DNA of 5,723 nt from DASZZV01 sp035544835. GTDB taxonomy: Bacteria > Acidobacteriota > Thermoanaerobaculia > Gp7-AA8. Shown here one piece after another: positions 1-5,319 of the stretch. The notes beneath the pieces are model-generated. The model made no database searches, was not told the origin of the DNA, and worked only from the letters and a program-made list of their open reading frames with translations. The position numbers and the translations under genes are program-made. The DNA lies in assembly GCA_035544835.1 (NCBI GenBank), contig DASZZV010000296.1:1-5723 (forward strand), read 5' to 3'. Each line of letters opens with the position of its first letter. The first letter of the stretch is position 1.

Positions 1-344
1 CTGAGACCAGGCGCGAGGCCTCGGGTCTGGCCATGTCATCGCGGAACTCGTATCTTTCAGCGGATGAGCTTCACGTCGCTCCTGCCTTGCAGAAGGCGCT
101 ACAGGCCGGGTTGTCGGCCATCACGCTCGGCTCGAACAGCGACGAGATCGACCGCGTCATGCTGGAGTCGTTGCGGAACACCGCCGGCGTTGACGTCGAC
201 TACATCAGGCTCGTAGACGCCGAGACGTTTCTGACTCCGCGCGATCTCGATCGAGACCTGCTCCTGGTGGGTGCGGTGCGAGTCGGCAAAACGCGCATCA
301 TCGACAATGTCACGGTAAAGGGGAGTAAACCCGCTACCCAGTGA
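1..344 (+). CDS. panC: Pantothenate synthetase, C-terminal part (5' end outside window)
   Basis: PanC condenses pantoate with beta-alanine using ATP to give pantothenate, in the cytoplasm, on the route to coenzyme A. The reading frame is already open at the left edge (first full codon at base 3) and begins ETRREASGLAMSSRN. This matches the family signature T-x-RE-x-DGLAMSSRN, where MSSRN is the KMSKS-like loop that closes over ATP. Further on are VDYIRLVD and a LLLVGAVRVGKTRIIDN segment, the family's usual C-terminal strand and the near-terminal R-x-IDN. The stop is TGA at 342-344. About 113 residues are visible, roughly the last 40% of a typical 280-residue enzyme. The ATG at 33 is internal (Met of MSSRN), not a start. 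One small oddity is Ser instead of the usual Asp in the DGLAMSSRN context. No panB or panD is visible downstream. Confidence 0.95.
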   Translation, partial: ETRREASGLAMSSRNSYLSADELHVAPALQKALQAGLSAITLGSNSDEIDRVMLESLRNTAGVDVDYIRLVDAETFLTPRDLDRDLLLVGAVRVGKTRIIDNVTVKGSKPATQ

Positions 345-406
345 ATCCCCGCTCATCGCCACAGGCGTTGTGGTTCAATGGGCACGTATCGAACTCTCTC
401 GAAGTC

Positions 407-412
407 GGAGGA
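407..412 (+). promoter_or_regulatory. Shine-Dalgarno of the small membrane-protein gene
   Basis: GGAGGA stands 7 nt before the TTG at 420. It decides the start of the downstream gene in favour of TTG 420 over the in-frame ATG at 378, which has no purine-rich site before it. Confidence 0.6.
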
Positions 413-419
413 CTGTGGG

Positions 420-776
420 TTGAGCGGCTTAACCGCGTTGCTGGCGCTGTCGGCGGTCGCTCTGCTCTTTCCGATTCTCGTGGAAGGGTATCGGCGTCGC
501 GCGCGCATTCGACGCGCGCACCAGGGCGGCTGCAGTCACTGGTACACGAATTTCGATGAGTCGCTCGAATACGAGCCTCGTCATAAAAACGATATCGAGA
601 GGGTCTTTATCGACGACCTCCGCGGCAAGGGCTACCGGCCGACCGACATCGTTCACCGAATCCCCCGCACTTTCCGGAGCAAGATACCCGGTGACAAGCA
701 CATGCAACTGTGGCGAAGTGCCGAAGAGGGTGCCGTACCGCACTGGGTCTGCACGCCGGTGCGGAAGAAGCGGTAA
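420..776 (+). CDS. Unrecognised small protein with N-terminal membrane anchor
   Basis: I do not recognise a family. From the TTG start the product is 118 residues. It begins (M)SGLTALLALSAVALLFPILV, a hydrophobic stretch long enough for one membrane segment or an uncleaved signal anchor, followed at once by a very basic RRRARIRRA cluster. By the positive-inside rule this would leave the rest in the cytoplasm. The remainder (about residues 35-118) is hydrophilic and rich in Asp, Arg and Tyr/Trp, with a DIERVFIDDLRGKGYRPTDI segment, and ends in a basic KKR tail. The frame is also open from an ATG at 378, but that start has no ribosome site and would put a charged leader before the membrane segment. 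The gene follows panC by 75 nt on the same strand. The signal-anchor layout and the well-placed Shine-Dalgarno argue for a real gene; the lack of a known family keeps confidence moderate. The opposite strand also has an open frame here (743 down to 429), which I regard as a shadow. Confidence 0.5.
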   Translation: MSGLTALLALSAVALLFPILVEGYRRRARIRRAHQGGCSHWYTNFDESLEYEPRHKNDIERVFIDDLRGKGYRPTDIVHRIPRTFRSKIPGDKHMQLWRSAEEGAVPHWVCTPVRKKR

Positions 777-1202
777 GCAGGCACTGGAAGGAGGGCGTCG
801 TATTCGACGTCCATTGAGAAACCATCCCGAAATCCAGCGACCGAGGTCGGCTCTACGATGATGTCTGAAGGCGGACCGGTAAACCGAAGGGTCTCGATCC
901 GAGGGCGGGGTCGATCTGCTGGATGGGTCCTGCAGGCGTGGGCAAGGGTGATGAAGGCCTTTCCCGTGCTGATGCCGGTCACGGTCGATCGCAGCAAGCA
1001 GCCCGATGCCCCCCAGTCCGGCCGGATGTTCCCTTCATCACACGGACCGACAACGGGACCAATGACACCGTGCTGAGGACCGAATAGATCGGCGTGATCG
1101 CCCTCGACGAAGCGTAGACGATCGACCATCTCATGGTGCCAACTCTTGAACGTCATTCGCAACGTAGATATCGGGCGGGATGGACGGAGGCTGAATTCCC
1201 AT
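777..1202. other. Stretch of about 430 nt with no supported gene
   Basis: This lies between the small + strand gene and the 3' end of the tRNA-Asn gene. No family is recognisable in any frame. A minus-strand frame is open from an ATG at 1156 (or a TTG at 1162) down to 653, with moderately G/C-ending codons, but no Shine-Dalgarno precedes either start and its 3' part would overlap the convergent gene at 420-776. It could be an unrecognised or decaying gene, or chance. Short + strand frames here (for example 858-1076) have low-complexity, Arg/Pro-rich products and look spurious. I see no terminator with a T tract and no repeat of the tRNA 3' end that would mark an integrated element. Confidence 0.4.
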
Positions 1203-1278
1203 TGGCTGTGGCGGCAGGGCTCGAACCTGCAACCTACGGATTAACAATCCGCCGCTCTACCAGTTGAGCTACACCACA
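1203..1278 (-). tRNA. tRNA-Asn (anticodon GTT)
   Basis: The cloverleaf folds fully on the minus strand. The 7-bp acceptor is TGTGGTG with CGCCACA (one G-T wobble), followed by TA and a D stem GCTC/GAGC. The anticodon stem is GCGGA/TCCGT with loop TTGTTAA, giving anticodon GTT (bases 1243-1245). The T arm is GCAGG-TTCGAGC-CCTGC, the discriminator base is G, and CCA is encoded (1203-1205). The GTT anticodon decodes AAC and AAU as asparagine. The gene is transcribed in the same direction as holA upstream of it, but a likely promoter of its own lies between the two. Confidence 0.97.
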
Positions 1279-1305
1279 GTAAGGAAGGGCCGGAAGAAAG
1301 CGCGC

Positions 1306-1333
1306 ATTGTACAGCCTGTCGGATCTCGAATCA
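1306..1333 (-). promoter_or_regulatory. Likely sigma-70-type promoter of tRNA-Asn
   Basis: On the minus strand a TACAAT hexamer (1306-1311) lies 27 nt before the mature tRNA 5' end. A weak -35 candidate, TGATTC (1328-1333), is 16 nt further upstream. Directly after the -10 comes GCGCGC, a GC-only discriminator of the kind typical of stable-RNA promoters under ppGpp/DksA control in well-studied bacteria. The -10 is good and the -35 poor, so the exact start is inferred. Confidence 0.45.
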
Positions 1334-1357
1334 CATAGGAGGAACGGATTTCGCCGG

Positions 1358-1454
1358 GTAGGGACGCGCAGCTGCGCGTCCGGTACCTGCCGGGCACGAG
1401 GCAGAGCGCACCTATGCGCGGAGAGTGCCGGACGGGGCAGCTGCCCGTCCCTAC
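1358..1454. repeat. REPIN-like inverted repeat, family 1 (holA/tRNA-Asn gap)
   Basis: Two arms of 29 and 30 nt (1358-1386 and 1425-1454), in inverted orientation, flank about 38 nt. Read in the same sense, both begin GTAGGGACG and are identical at 27 of 30 aligned positions. Each arm contains its own palindrome around CAGCTG. The left one (1362-1381) is a perfect 20-bp palindrome. The right one (1430-1450) is perfect apart from one bulged G. The middle holds a small GCGCA-CCTA-TGCGC hairpin (1406-1419). The placement just after the holA stop, between same-direction genes, fits a REP-type element affecting transcript ends, but no function is shown by the sequence. Confidence 0.75.
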
Positions 1455-1484
1455 GCAATCGTTACCCCAACCAGGGGAGTCGAA

Positions 1485-2858
1485 TTAGGTACGAAGGACC
1501 AGTGTCTCCAGGCCAACGTCCACGGCCATGCCGCCGGATTTCCGGGCGAAGTCGAGCTCGGCAATGTCGGCCAGGGCGCGAAGCAGTTCGCCCTCGCGAT
1601 GCGACCGGGCCGCTTCGAATCTCTTGTGGAGCGCGAAAGGGTGGGGCTTCTGCTTCACCAGACGGTTCTCTGCCAGATAGGCGGACAAGGCGTCAGCCAT
1701 CCGATCCTTGAAGGTGTTGTAGGACATCGATTGGTTCAGATTGATTCCTCGGCGCCGGGCGAAGGAATGAATTCCCAGCAACTGGCGGATTTCATCGGCC
1801 AGCGGAAAGAGAAACTTTCCGTACTGCACGTCGAGCGGAGTCTTCGGATCTTCGCGCCGGGCCTGAGCGATCAGATCACGCAACTTGGAGACTGCCTGAA
1901 CGGTCTTGCGCTCTGCAAAGAGTGAGGCGAATTCGTAGCGAGCGCCTCCACCGAGGGCGATGACCTGTTCCTCAATCATTGCCGAAGACACCCGTCCTCC
2001 CTGCCCCGCAAAAGTCGCCAGCCTCTCCACTTCGGAGACGAACAGCCGCAGGTCGGGAACCTCCCTCGAGAACTTGTCAGCCAGAACGCGGTCGATCCCG
2101 AGACGCGTCATGAGCGAGCGAGAGGCCGCCGCATCGAACTTCGCGCCATACTCTGTCCCAACCGAGGCGATGATCTGCTCCAGCGCCCTGGGGACTTCCT
2201 CACGAGTCAGATCACAGATCACGACCACACCATGGCTCTCGATCAGCGCCACGGTCGCGGAGTCGCGCGGCACCTCACCCGTTTTCATCATCAGCACAGT
2301 CCCCGGAGCGCCGCCCTGCGAGATGGCTTCGGCCAGAAGCGCCGAGTCGCCCTCGCCACGAGATGCTTTCTTTCCCTGACTGCGAGCGACTTCGAGCATC
2401 TCTGACAGGGCCGGCTCGACCTTCTTCAATCCAAGCAGACTGCCGAGCGTCGTCTCCGTGGCATCGACGTCCATGCCGACCAGGCCGAGAAGATGGAGCA
2501 GCTTGGCGATCGATGAGGCTCGTTTGCGATCGGTCTTCGCCGAGGTCCAGTCGGCGATCGACTTCTCGTACAACGGAAGCAGCTCTTTCCGCGTCACAAA
2601 GGCGTTGACCTCGGGGACGACCAGGAGTCGCCGCGTCGCGAAGAGCGAATAGGTACGGAACGAATCGAGAATGGAAGAGAGGTCGGCGGTCTCGTCGAAC
2701 CTCTGCACGTGGATGTCGGGATGTGCCTCGACGATCTGTTCCCGCGCGGCCGTGAAGGCGCGATCGACCAGAAACTCGTTGTCGCCGCCGATGAGAATCA
2801 GCGTTGGCAGCTTGCCTGCGGAGAGAATGGCCTGAAGCTGTGTGGGAGACTGAGGCAT
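1485..2858 (-). CDS. holA: DNA polymerase III delta subunit (clamp-loader subunit)
   Basis: HolA binds and opens the beta sliding clamp as part of the clamp-loader complex. The product is 457 residues from ATG 2858; a TTG one codon upstream is also open. The N-terminal part LPTLILIGGDNEFLVDRA (about 17-34) and the LFATRRLLVV strand (72-81) match the AAA+-like first domain, where delta has no true Walker A. The strand GVVVICDL (210-217), the LRLFVSEVERLATFAG helix (270-285) and the C-terminal HKRFEAARSHREGELLRALADIAELDFARKSGG region (411-443) match the collar domain, ending in the usual LETLVLR. It is clearly longer than the roughly 340-residue E. coli protein. An extra segment of about 80 residues (roughly 100-180, Lys/Arg and Leu rich) interrupts domain 1, and further length sits around 340-400. 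holA is the last gene of the minus-strand block, 60 nt after the DksA-like gene. Confidence 0.88.
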   Translation of the reverse strand: MPQSPTQLQAILSAGKLPTLILIGGDNEFLVDRAFTAAREQIVEAHPDIHVQRFDETADLSSILDSFRTYSLFATRRLLVVPEVNAFVTRKELLPLYEKSIADWTSAKTDRKRASSIAKLLHLLGLVGMDVDATETTLGSLLGLKKVEPALSEMLEVARSQGKKASRGEGDSALLAEAISQGGAPGTVLMMKTGEVPRDSATVALIESHGVVVICDLTREEVPRALEQIIASVGTEYGAKFDAAASRSLMTRLGIDRVLADKFSREVPDLRLFVSEVERLATFAGQGGRVSSAMIEEQVIALGGGARYEFASLFAERKTVQAVSKLRDLIAQARREDPKTPLDVQYGKFLFPLADEIRQLLGIHSFARRRGINLNQSMSYNTFKDRMADALSAYLAENRLVKQKPHPFALHKRFEAARSHREGELLRALADIAELDFARKSGGMAVDVGLETLVLRT

Positions 2859-2865
2859 CAAACGC

Positions 2866-2891
2866 AGAGGGCACGGTCTCCCGTGCCCTCT
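2866..2891 (-). promoter_or_regulatory. 11-bp GAGA-loop hairpin in the holA leader
   Basis: On the minus strand AGAGGGCACGG pairs perfectly with CCGTGCCCTCT around a GAGA (GNRA-type) tetraloop. The stem ends 7 nt before the holA ATG and begins 27 nt after the DksA-like stop. No T run follows on either strand, so it is not a classical terminator. The only purine-rich, Shine-Dalgarno-like stretch before holA (GAGAGAGGG) is at and inside the 5' arm, so folding could hide the ribosome site. It might instead be an mRNA processing or stability element. Confidence 0.55.
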
Positions 2892-2918
2892 CTCGAGTTG
2901 TCTGTATTACGAAAAGCG

Positions 2919-3287
2919 TTAGAGAAGACCCTTCTCCTGCAATTCCTGACAGTCGATACAGAAGGGAGTCCAGGGAACGGCCGCAAGCCTTCTGTCACCG
3001 ATGGTGACACCGCAGTTCGTGCATACGGCATAGACGCCGGCGTCGATCCGGTCGAGTGCCTCTTCGATGAAGACCAGCGTCTCGCGATCGCTGTCGGACA
3101 GGGAGAAGTTGAGCTCTTTGGAGTAGGCGCTGGCCGCTTTGTCGGCCAGATCCTGAATGCCGTCATCGGGCTGGGCATTGCCTGCGGCCCGATCGCGGTT
3201 GAAGGAATCAAGCATCTGCTGCTGCTTTTTCAGAAGCGCATCCCGAAACGTATCGTGAGCGCTTGCTTTCGTTTTCGTTCGTGCCAT
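2919..3287 (-). CDS. DksA/TraR family zinc-finger transcription factor
   Basis: DksA-type proteins enter the secondary channel of RNA polymerase and, with ppGpp, tune rRNA, tRNA and amino-acid promoters. The 122-residue product has an N-terminal helical part (about 10-35), a tip with DLADKA (46-51) that keeps the D-x-x-D-x-A motif of the DksA coiled-coil tip, then a helix ending EALDRIDAGVYAVC. The zinc finger is C89-TN-C92 with C110-ID-C113, all four cysteines present, and the family PFCIDC signature is kept. It is shorter than E. coli DksA (151 residues), close to other TraR/DksA-type proteins. A GAAGGG ribosome site stands 7 nt before the ATG, in the 15-nt gap after rlmH. Retention of the tip motif suggests an active polymerase-binding factor rather than a bare zinc finger; whether it is the cell's main DksA cannot be told here. 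Confidence 0.88.
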   Translation of the reverse strand: MARTKTKASAHDTFRDALLKKQQQMLDSFNRDRAAGNAQPDDGIQDLADKAASAYSKELNFSLSDSDRETLVFIEEALDRIDAGVYAVCTNCGVTIGDRRLAAVPWTPFCIDCQELQEKGLL

Positions 3288-3303
3288 GGGACCGCCCTTC
3301 TCC

Positions 3304-3774
3304 TTACTTGTGATATCGGATGTTTCTGATCAGGGTGCATGCTCGATAAACCTGCTCGAGCAGTACGACGCGAGCCAGCTGATGAGGAAGCGTCATGGCC
3401 GAAAGTGAGAGCACTTTGTCGGCCCGGCGGCGAACGGAATCCTCGAGACCCAGATCGCCGCCCATGACGAAGTGCACACCCCCGGACTCATTAACCGTGA
3501 GCCTCTCCAACCACTTTGCGAACTTCAAAGAGTCCATCGCCTCACCACGCTCGTCAAGGACGATCGTGGTGCCACTCGATGGAATCGCCGCAATCAGCCG
3601 CGCCGATTCGGCGTGCATAATAGCGGCATCACTCTTTTTCTGTCTATCTTTTTCGGGTGTAACTTCAATGATCTCAATCGGAAAGAAGTGCTTGACCCTC
3701 TCCGTGTAACGCTCCTGCAGAAGGCGCGATTCAGCGTCAGCATTCGAACCAATCCAGATGAATCGAAATTTCAT
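3304..3774 (-). CDS. rlmH: 23S rRNA pseudouridine-1915 N3-methyltransferase
   Basis: RlmH is a SPOUT-fold methyltransferase that adds a methyl from SAM to pseudouridine 1915 in helix 69 of 23S rRNA on assembled 70S ribosomes. The product is 156 residues, against 155 in E. coli, so it is full length. Visible family landmarks are the LDERGEAMDSLKFAKWLE segment (73-90), the FVMGGDLGL SAM-site loop (102-110), LSLSAMTLPHQLAR (122-135) and the C-terminal EQVYRA with terminal RYHK (140-156) that make up the trefoil knot. The loop reads GGDLGL where GG-A/x-x-GL is more usual, a mild variation. No Shine-Dalgarno is evident before the ATG at 3774. A palindromic repeat element separates it from the sigma-54 activator gene upstream, so rlmH may have its own promoter, though I cannot point to one. 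Confidence 0.95.
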   Translation of the reverse strand: MKFRFIWIGSNADAESRLLQERYTERVKHFFPIEIIEVTPEKDRQKKSDAAIMHAESARLIAAIPSSGTTIVLDERGEAMDSLKFAKWLERLTVNESGGVHFVMGGDLGLEDSVRRRADKVLSLSAMTLPHQLARVVLLEQVYRACTLIRNIRYHK

Positions 3775-3820
3775 GGGCTGGGTAGTCTAAGCCGCAGGCC
3801 GAGTCTTCGGGTAGAAAGCT

Positions 3821-3944
3821 CGGAGTGGCGACATCCTGTCGCCTGGCCCGGCGGCGTCCCGCGCCGCCGCCCCATCCGATCGCTTGCGCGAGAACGGCGC
3901 CGCGGGACGGCGCCGGGCCAGGCGGCAAAGATGCCGCCACTCCG
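3821..3944. repeat. REPIN-like inverted repeat, family 2 (four nested hairpins)
   Basis: Two inverted arms of 49 nt (3821-3869) and 50 nt (3895-3944) flank a 25-nt spacer and match at 44 of 50 aligned positions. Each arm is itself two hairpins joined by TGGCCC or its complement. Hairpin 1 is GGCGAC/GTCGCC (3827-3843), hairpin 2 is GGCGGC/GCCGCC (3850-3868), hairpin 3 is GGCGCC/GGCGCC (3896-3914) and hairpin 4 is GGCGGC/GCCGCC (3921-3938). The outer ends read CGGAGTGG and CCACTCCG. It fills most of the 203-nt gap between the sigma-54 activator stop and the rlmH start. I see no flanking target-site duplication. The layout is that of two REP units in inverted orientation. Confidence 0.8.
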
Positions 3945-3977
3945 ATTTGGCGCCGATGCGCACGTACGAATCCAGGC

Positions 3978-4943
3978 TCACTCCAGCCCGTATTTTCGTC
4001 TCTTCTCCAGCAGGGTCTTGCGATTGATCCCGAGGATCTCGGCTGCCCGGGAGAAGTTCGAGGTGGTCTTACGAAGGACCTCTTTGATGTACCAGCGCTC
4101 CAGCGTCTCGAGCGACCATGCGGCCTCACGAGCGATTTCGCCCAGAGCGGCGGCCTCCCGGAATCTCTCGACGGGAAGCGATTCCGGCGTGATGGTGTCC
4201 GAGCTCTCCAGAATGGCCGCTCTCTCGATGACACCACGCAGCTCCCGAATGTTGCCCGGCCAGTGAAAGTTGCAGAGCAGCTCCATCGCCTCGGCGCCCA
4301 CGGTTTTCGTCTTGATGCTCTCGCGAAGTCTTACATCCTTGAGGAAAGCCCGCGCCATGACCGGAATGTCTTCGCGCCGCTCACGAAGAGGGGGAAGCGT
4401 GACCGACACGATATTCAATCGATAAAACAGGTCCTTTCGAAAAGAGCCCGAGTCGATCAGTTGCTGGAGCGGGACGTTGGAGCTCGAGATCACCCGCAGA
4501 TCGGCGTCGATCAGGCGCGTTCCGCCCAGTCGCGAAAACCGATGCTCCTGAATCACGCGCAGCAGTTTGGCCTGAAGCGGCAGGGCCAGGGTTCCAACCT
4601 CATCGAAGTAAACCGTGCCGCGATGGGCCTGCTCGAGCTTGCCCGGCTTACGAATCACAGCGTCGGTGAAAGCTCCCTTCTCATAGCCAAAGAGCTCACT
4701 CTCGAAAAGCTCGGAGGGAATGCTCGCGCAGTCGATGCGCACGAACGGGAACCTTCCCCTAGGTCCCTCCCCATGAATCAGCCGCGCGACGTGATCTTTG
4801 CCAACGCCCGATTCCCCCTCAAGGAGGACTCCGACGTCACGTCCGATCACTTTGTCGAGAGTCTGAAGCACCGGGCGCATTGCTGCACTACGCGCCAGCA
4901 GGACGCGACCGATCGAAGCCTGTCTGTTACCTGGCTGGGGCAT
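3978..4943 (-). CDS. Sigma-54-dependent activator, AAA+ plus Fis-type HTH, no receiver domain
   Basis: Such proteins hydrolyse ATP to remodel sigma-54 RNA polymerase at -24/-12 promoters. From ATG 4943 the product is 321 residues. It has Walker A GESGVGKD (43-50), the sigma-54 contact loop GAFTDA (90-95, canonical GAFTGA), Walker B VYFDE (111-115), arginine-finger region FRKDLFYRL (168-176), PPLRERREDIP (184-194) and sensor II WPGNIREL (228-235). A C-terminal Fis-type helix-turn-helix spans about 287-321 (NFSRAAEILGINRKTLLEKR). Only about 15 residues precede the AAA+ core, so there is no receiver, GAF or PAS domain, as in PspF. The frame is open upstream to 5105, but those residues are out of frame with rsfS inside it and look unlike a domain. 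The chosen ATG overlaps the rsfS 3' end by 17 nt, suggesting coupling; the ribosome site is weak (AAGG, 3 nt away). Confidence 0.92.
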   Translation of the reverse strand: MPQPGNRQASIGRVLLARSAAMRPVLQTLDKVIGRDVGVLLEGESGVGKDHVARLIHGEGPRGRFPFVRIDCASIPSELFESELFGYEKGAFTDAVIRKPGKLEQAHRGTVYFDEVGTLALPLQAKLLRVIQEHRFSRLGGTRLIDADLRVISSSNVPLQQLIDSGSFRKDLFYRLNIVSVTLPPLRERREDIPVMARAFLKDVRLRESIKTKTVGAEAMELLCNFHWPGNIRELRGVIERAAILESSDTITPESLPVERFREAAALGEIAREAAWSLETLERWYIKEVLRKTTSNFSRAAEILGINRKTLLEKRRKYGLE

Positions 4944-5319
4944 TCGCCTTGGGAGCGGACTCCTGGAGGAAGCGCCTGGTGATATTCGGTGCGTCGCCCC
5001 ATAACCGCTCCAGCCCGTAGAAGCGCCGGCATTCCTCGGTGAAGATATGCACGATGAAATCGCCGTAGTCGAGGAGTACCCAGCGCCCCGAAGACATCCC
5101 CTCAATCAATAGCGGTTTGGTCTTGTCCTCCACTCGGAGACGATCGTCAATGGCATCGGCAATAGCGGCGGTCTGGCGTTCCGTTGTGCCCGAGCAGATG
5201 ATGAAGTAGTCGGCGATCGAGGTGAGCCCGGTGAGAACGAGCACGTCCAGGTCGAGAGCCTTCTTATCGAGGGCGGCGTCGACGGCATGCTGCACACGCG
5301 TCAGGATCGGATCTTTCAA
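4927..5319 (-). CDS. rsfS: Ribosome silencing factor RsfS (Iojap/YbeB family)
   Basis: RsfS binds ribosomal protein uL14 on the 50S subunit and blocks joining with 30S, lowering translation in starvation or stationary phase. The product is 130 residues. It carries the family core SIADYFIICSG (34-44), TTERQTAAIADAI (45-57), GRWVLLDYGDFIVHIF (78-93) and RRFYGLERLWGDAP (98-111). The start is TTG at 5319; the next in-frame ATG is far inside the conserved domain, and a GGAGGA stands 6 nt before the TTG. The TTGA overlap with the nadD stop is a 4-nt coupling junction. nadD-rsfS-rlmH proximity is common in bacteria. The C-terminal tail (SAPKANAPAR) lies in the overlap with the sigma-54 activator gene. 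Confidence 0.96.
   Translation of the reverse strand: MKDPILTRVQHAVDAALDKKALDLDVLVLTGLTSIADYFIICSGTTERQTAAIADAIDDRLRVEDKTKPLLIEGMSSGRWVLLDYGDFIVHIFTEECRRFYGLERLWGDAPNITRRFLQESAPKANAPAR

Noticed and set aside
320..350. GGGGA/TCCCC pairing at the panC end as a terminator
   Set aside because: A 5-bp stem with a 21-nt loop and no T run; too weak to call.
494..519. GC-rich inverted repeat (GCGTCG/CGACGC) inside the small membrane-protein gene
   Set aside because: It coincides with the Arg-rich codon run (CGC/GCG) and is explained by coding composition.
1203..1278. tRNA-Asn as an attachment site for an integrated element filling 345-1202
   Set aside because: No second copy of the tRNA 3' end and no integrase or phage-like gene is present in the window.
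1465..1477. CCCC-N5-GGGG hairpin just after the holA stop as a rho-independent terminator
   Set aside because: The stem is only 4 bp and no T tract follows on the minus strand.
2275..2874. 199-codon minus-strand frame overlapping holA
   Set aside because: Arg/Ser-rich product in a shifted frame across the well-supported N-terminal half of holA; a shadow frame.
3825..4982. Long + strand open frame of 385 codons opposite the sigma-54 activator
   Set aside because: It runs antisense through a gene with all AAA+ motifs intact and begins inside the palindromic repeat; its product has no recognisable domain. It is a shadow of a GC-rich gene.
3978..5105. Extended 375-residue version of the sigma-54 activator starting at 5105
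   Set aside because: The extra 54 residues lie entirely over conserved rsfS coding sequence in another frame and are low-complexity (Ser/Gly/Arg rich) with no domain; ATG 4943 fits the rsfS junction.
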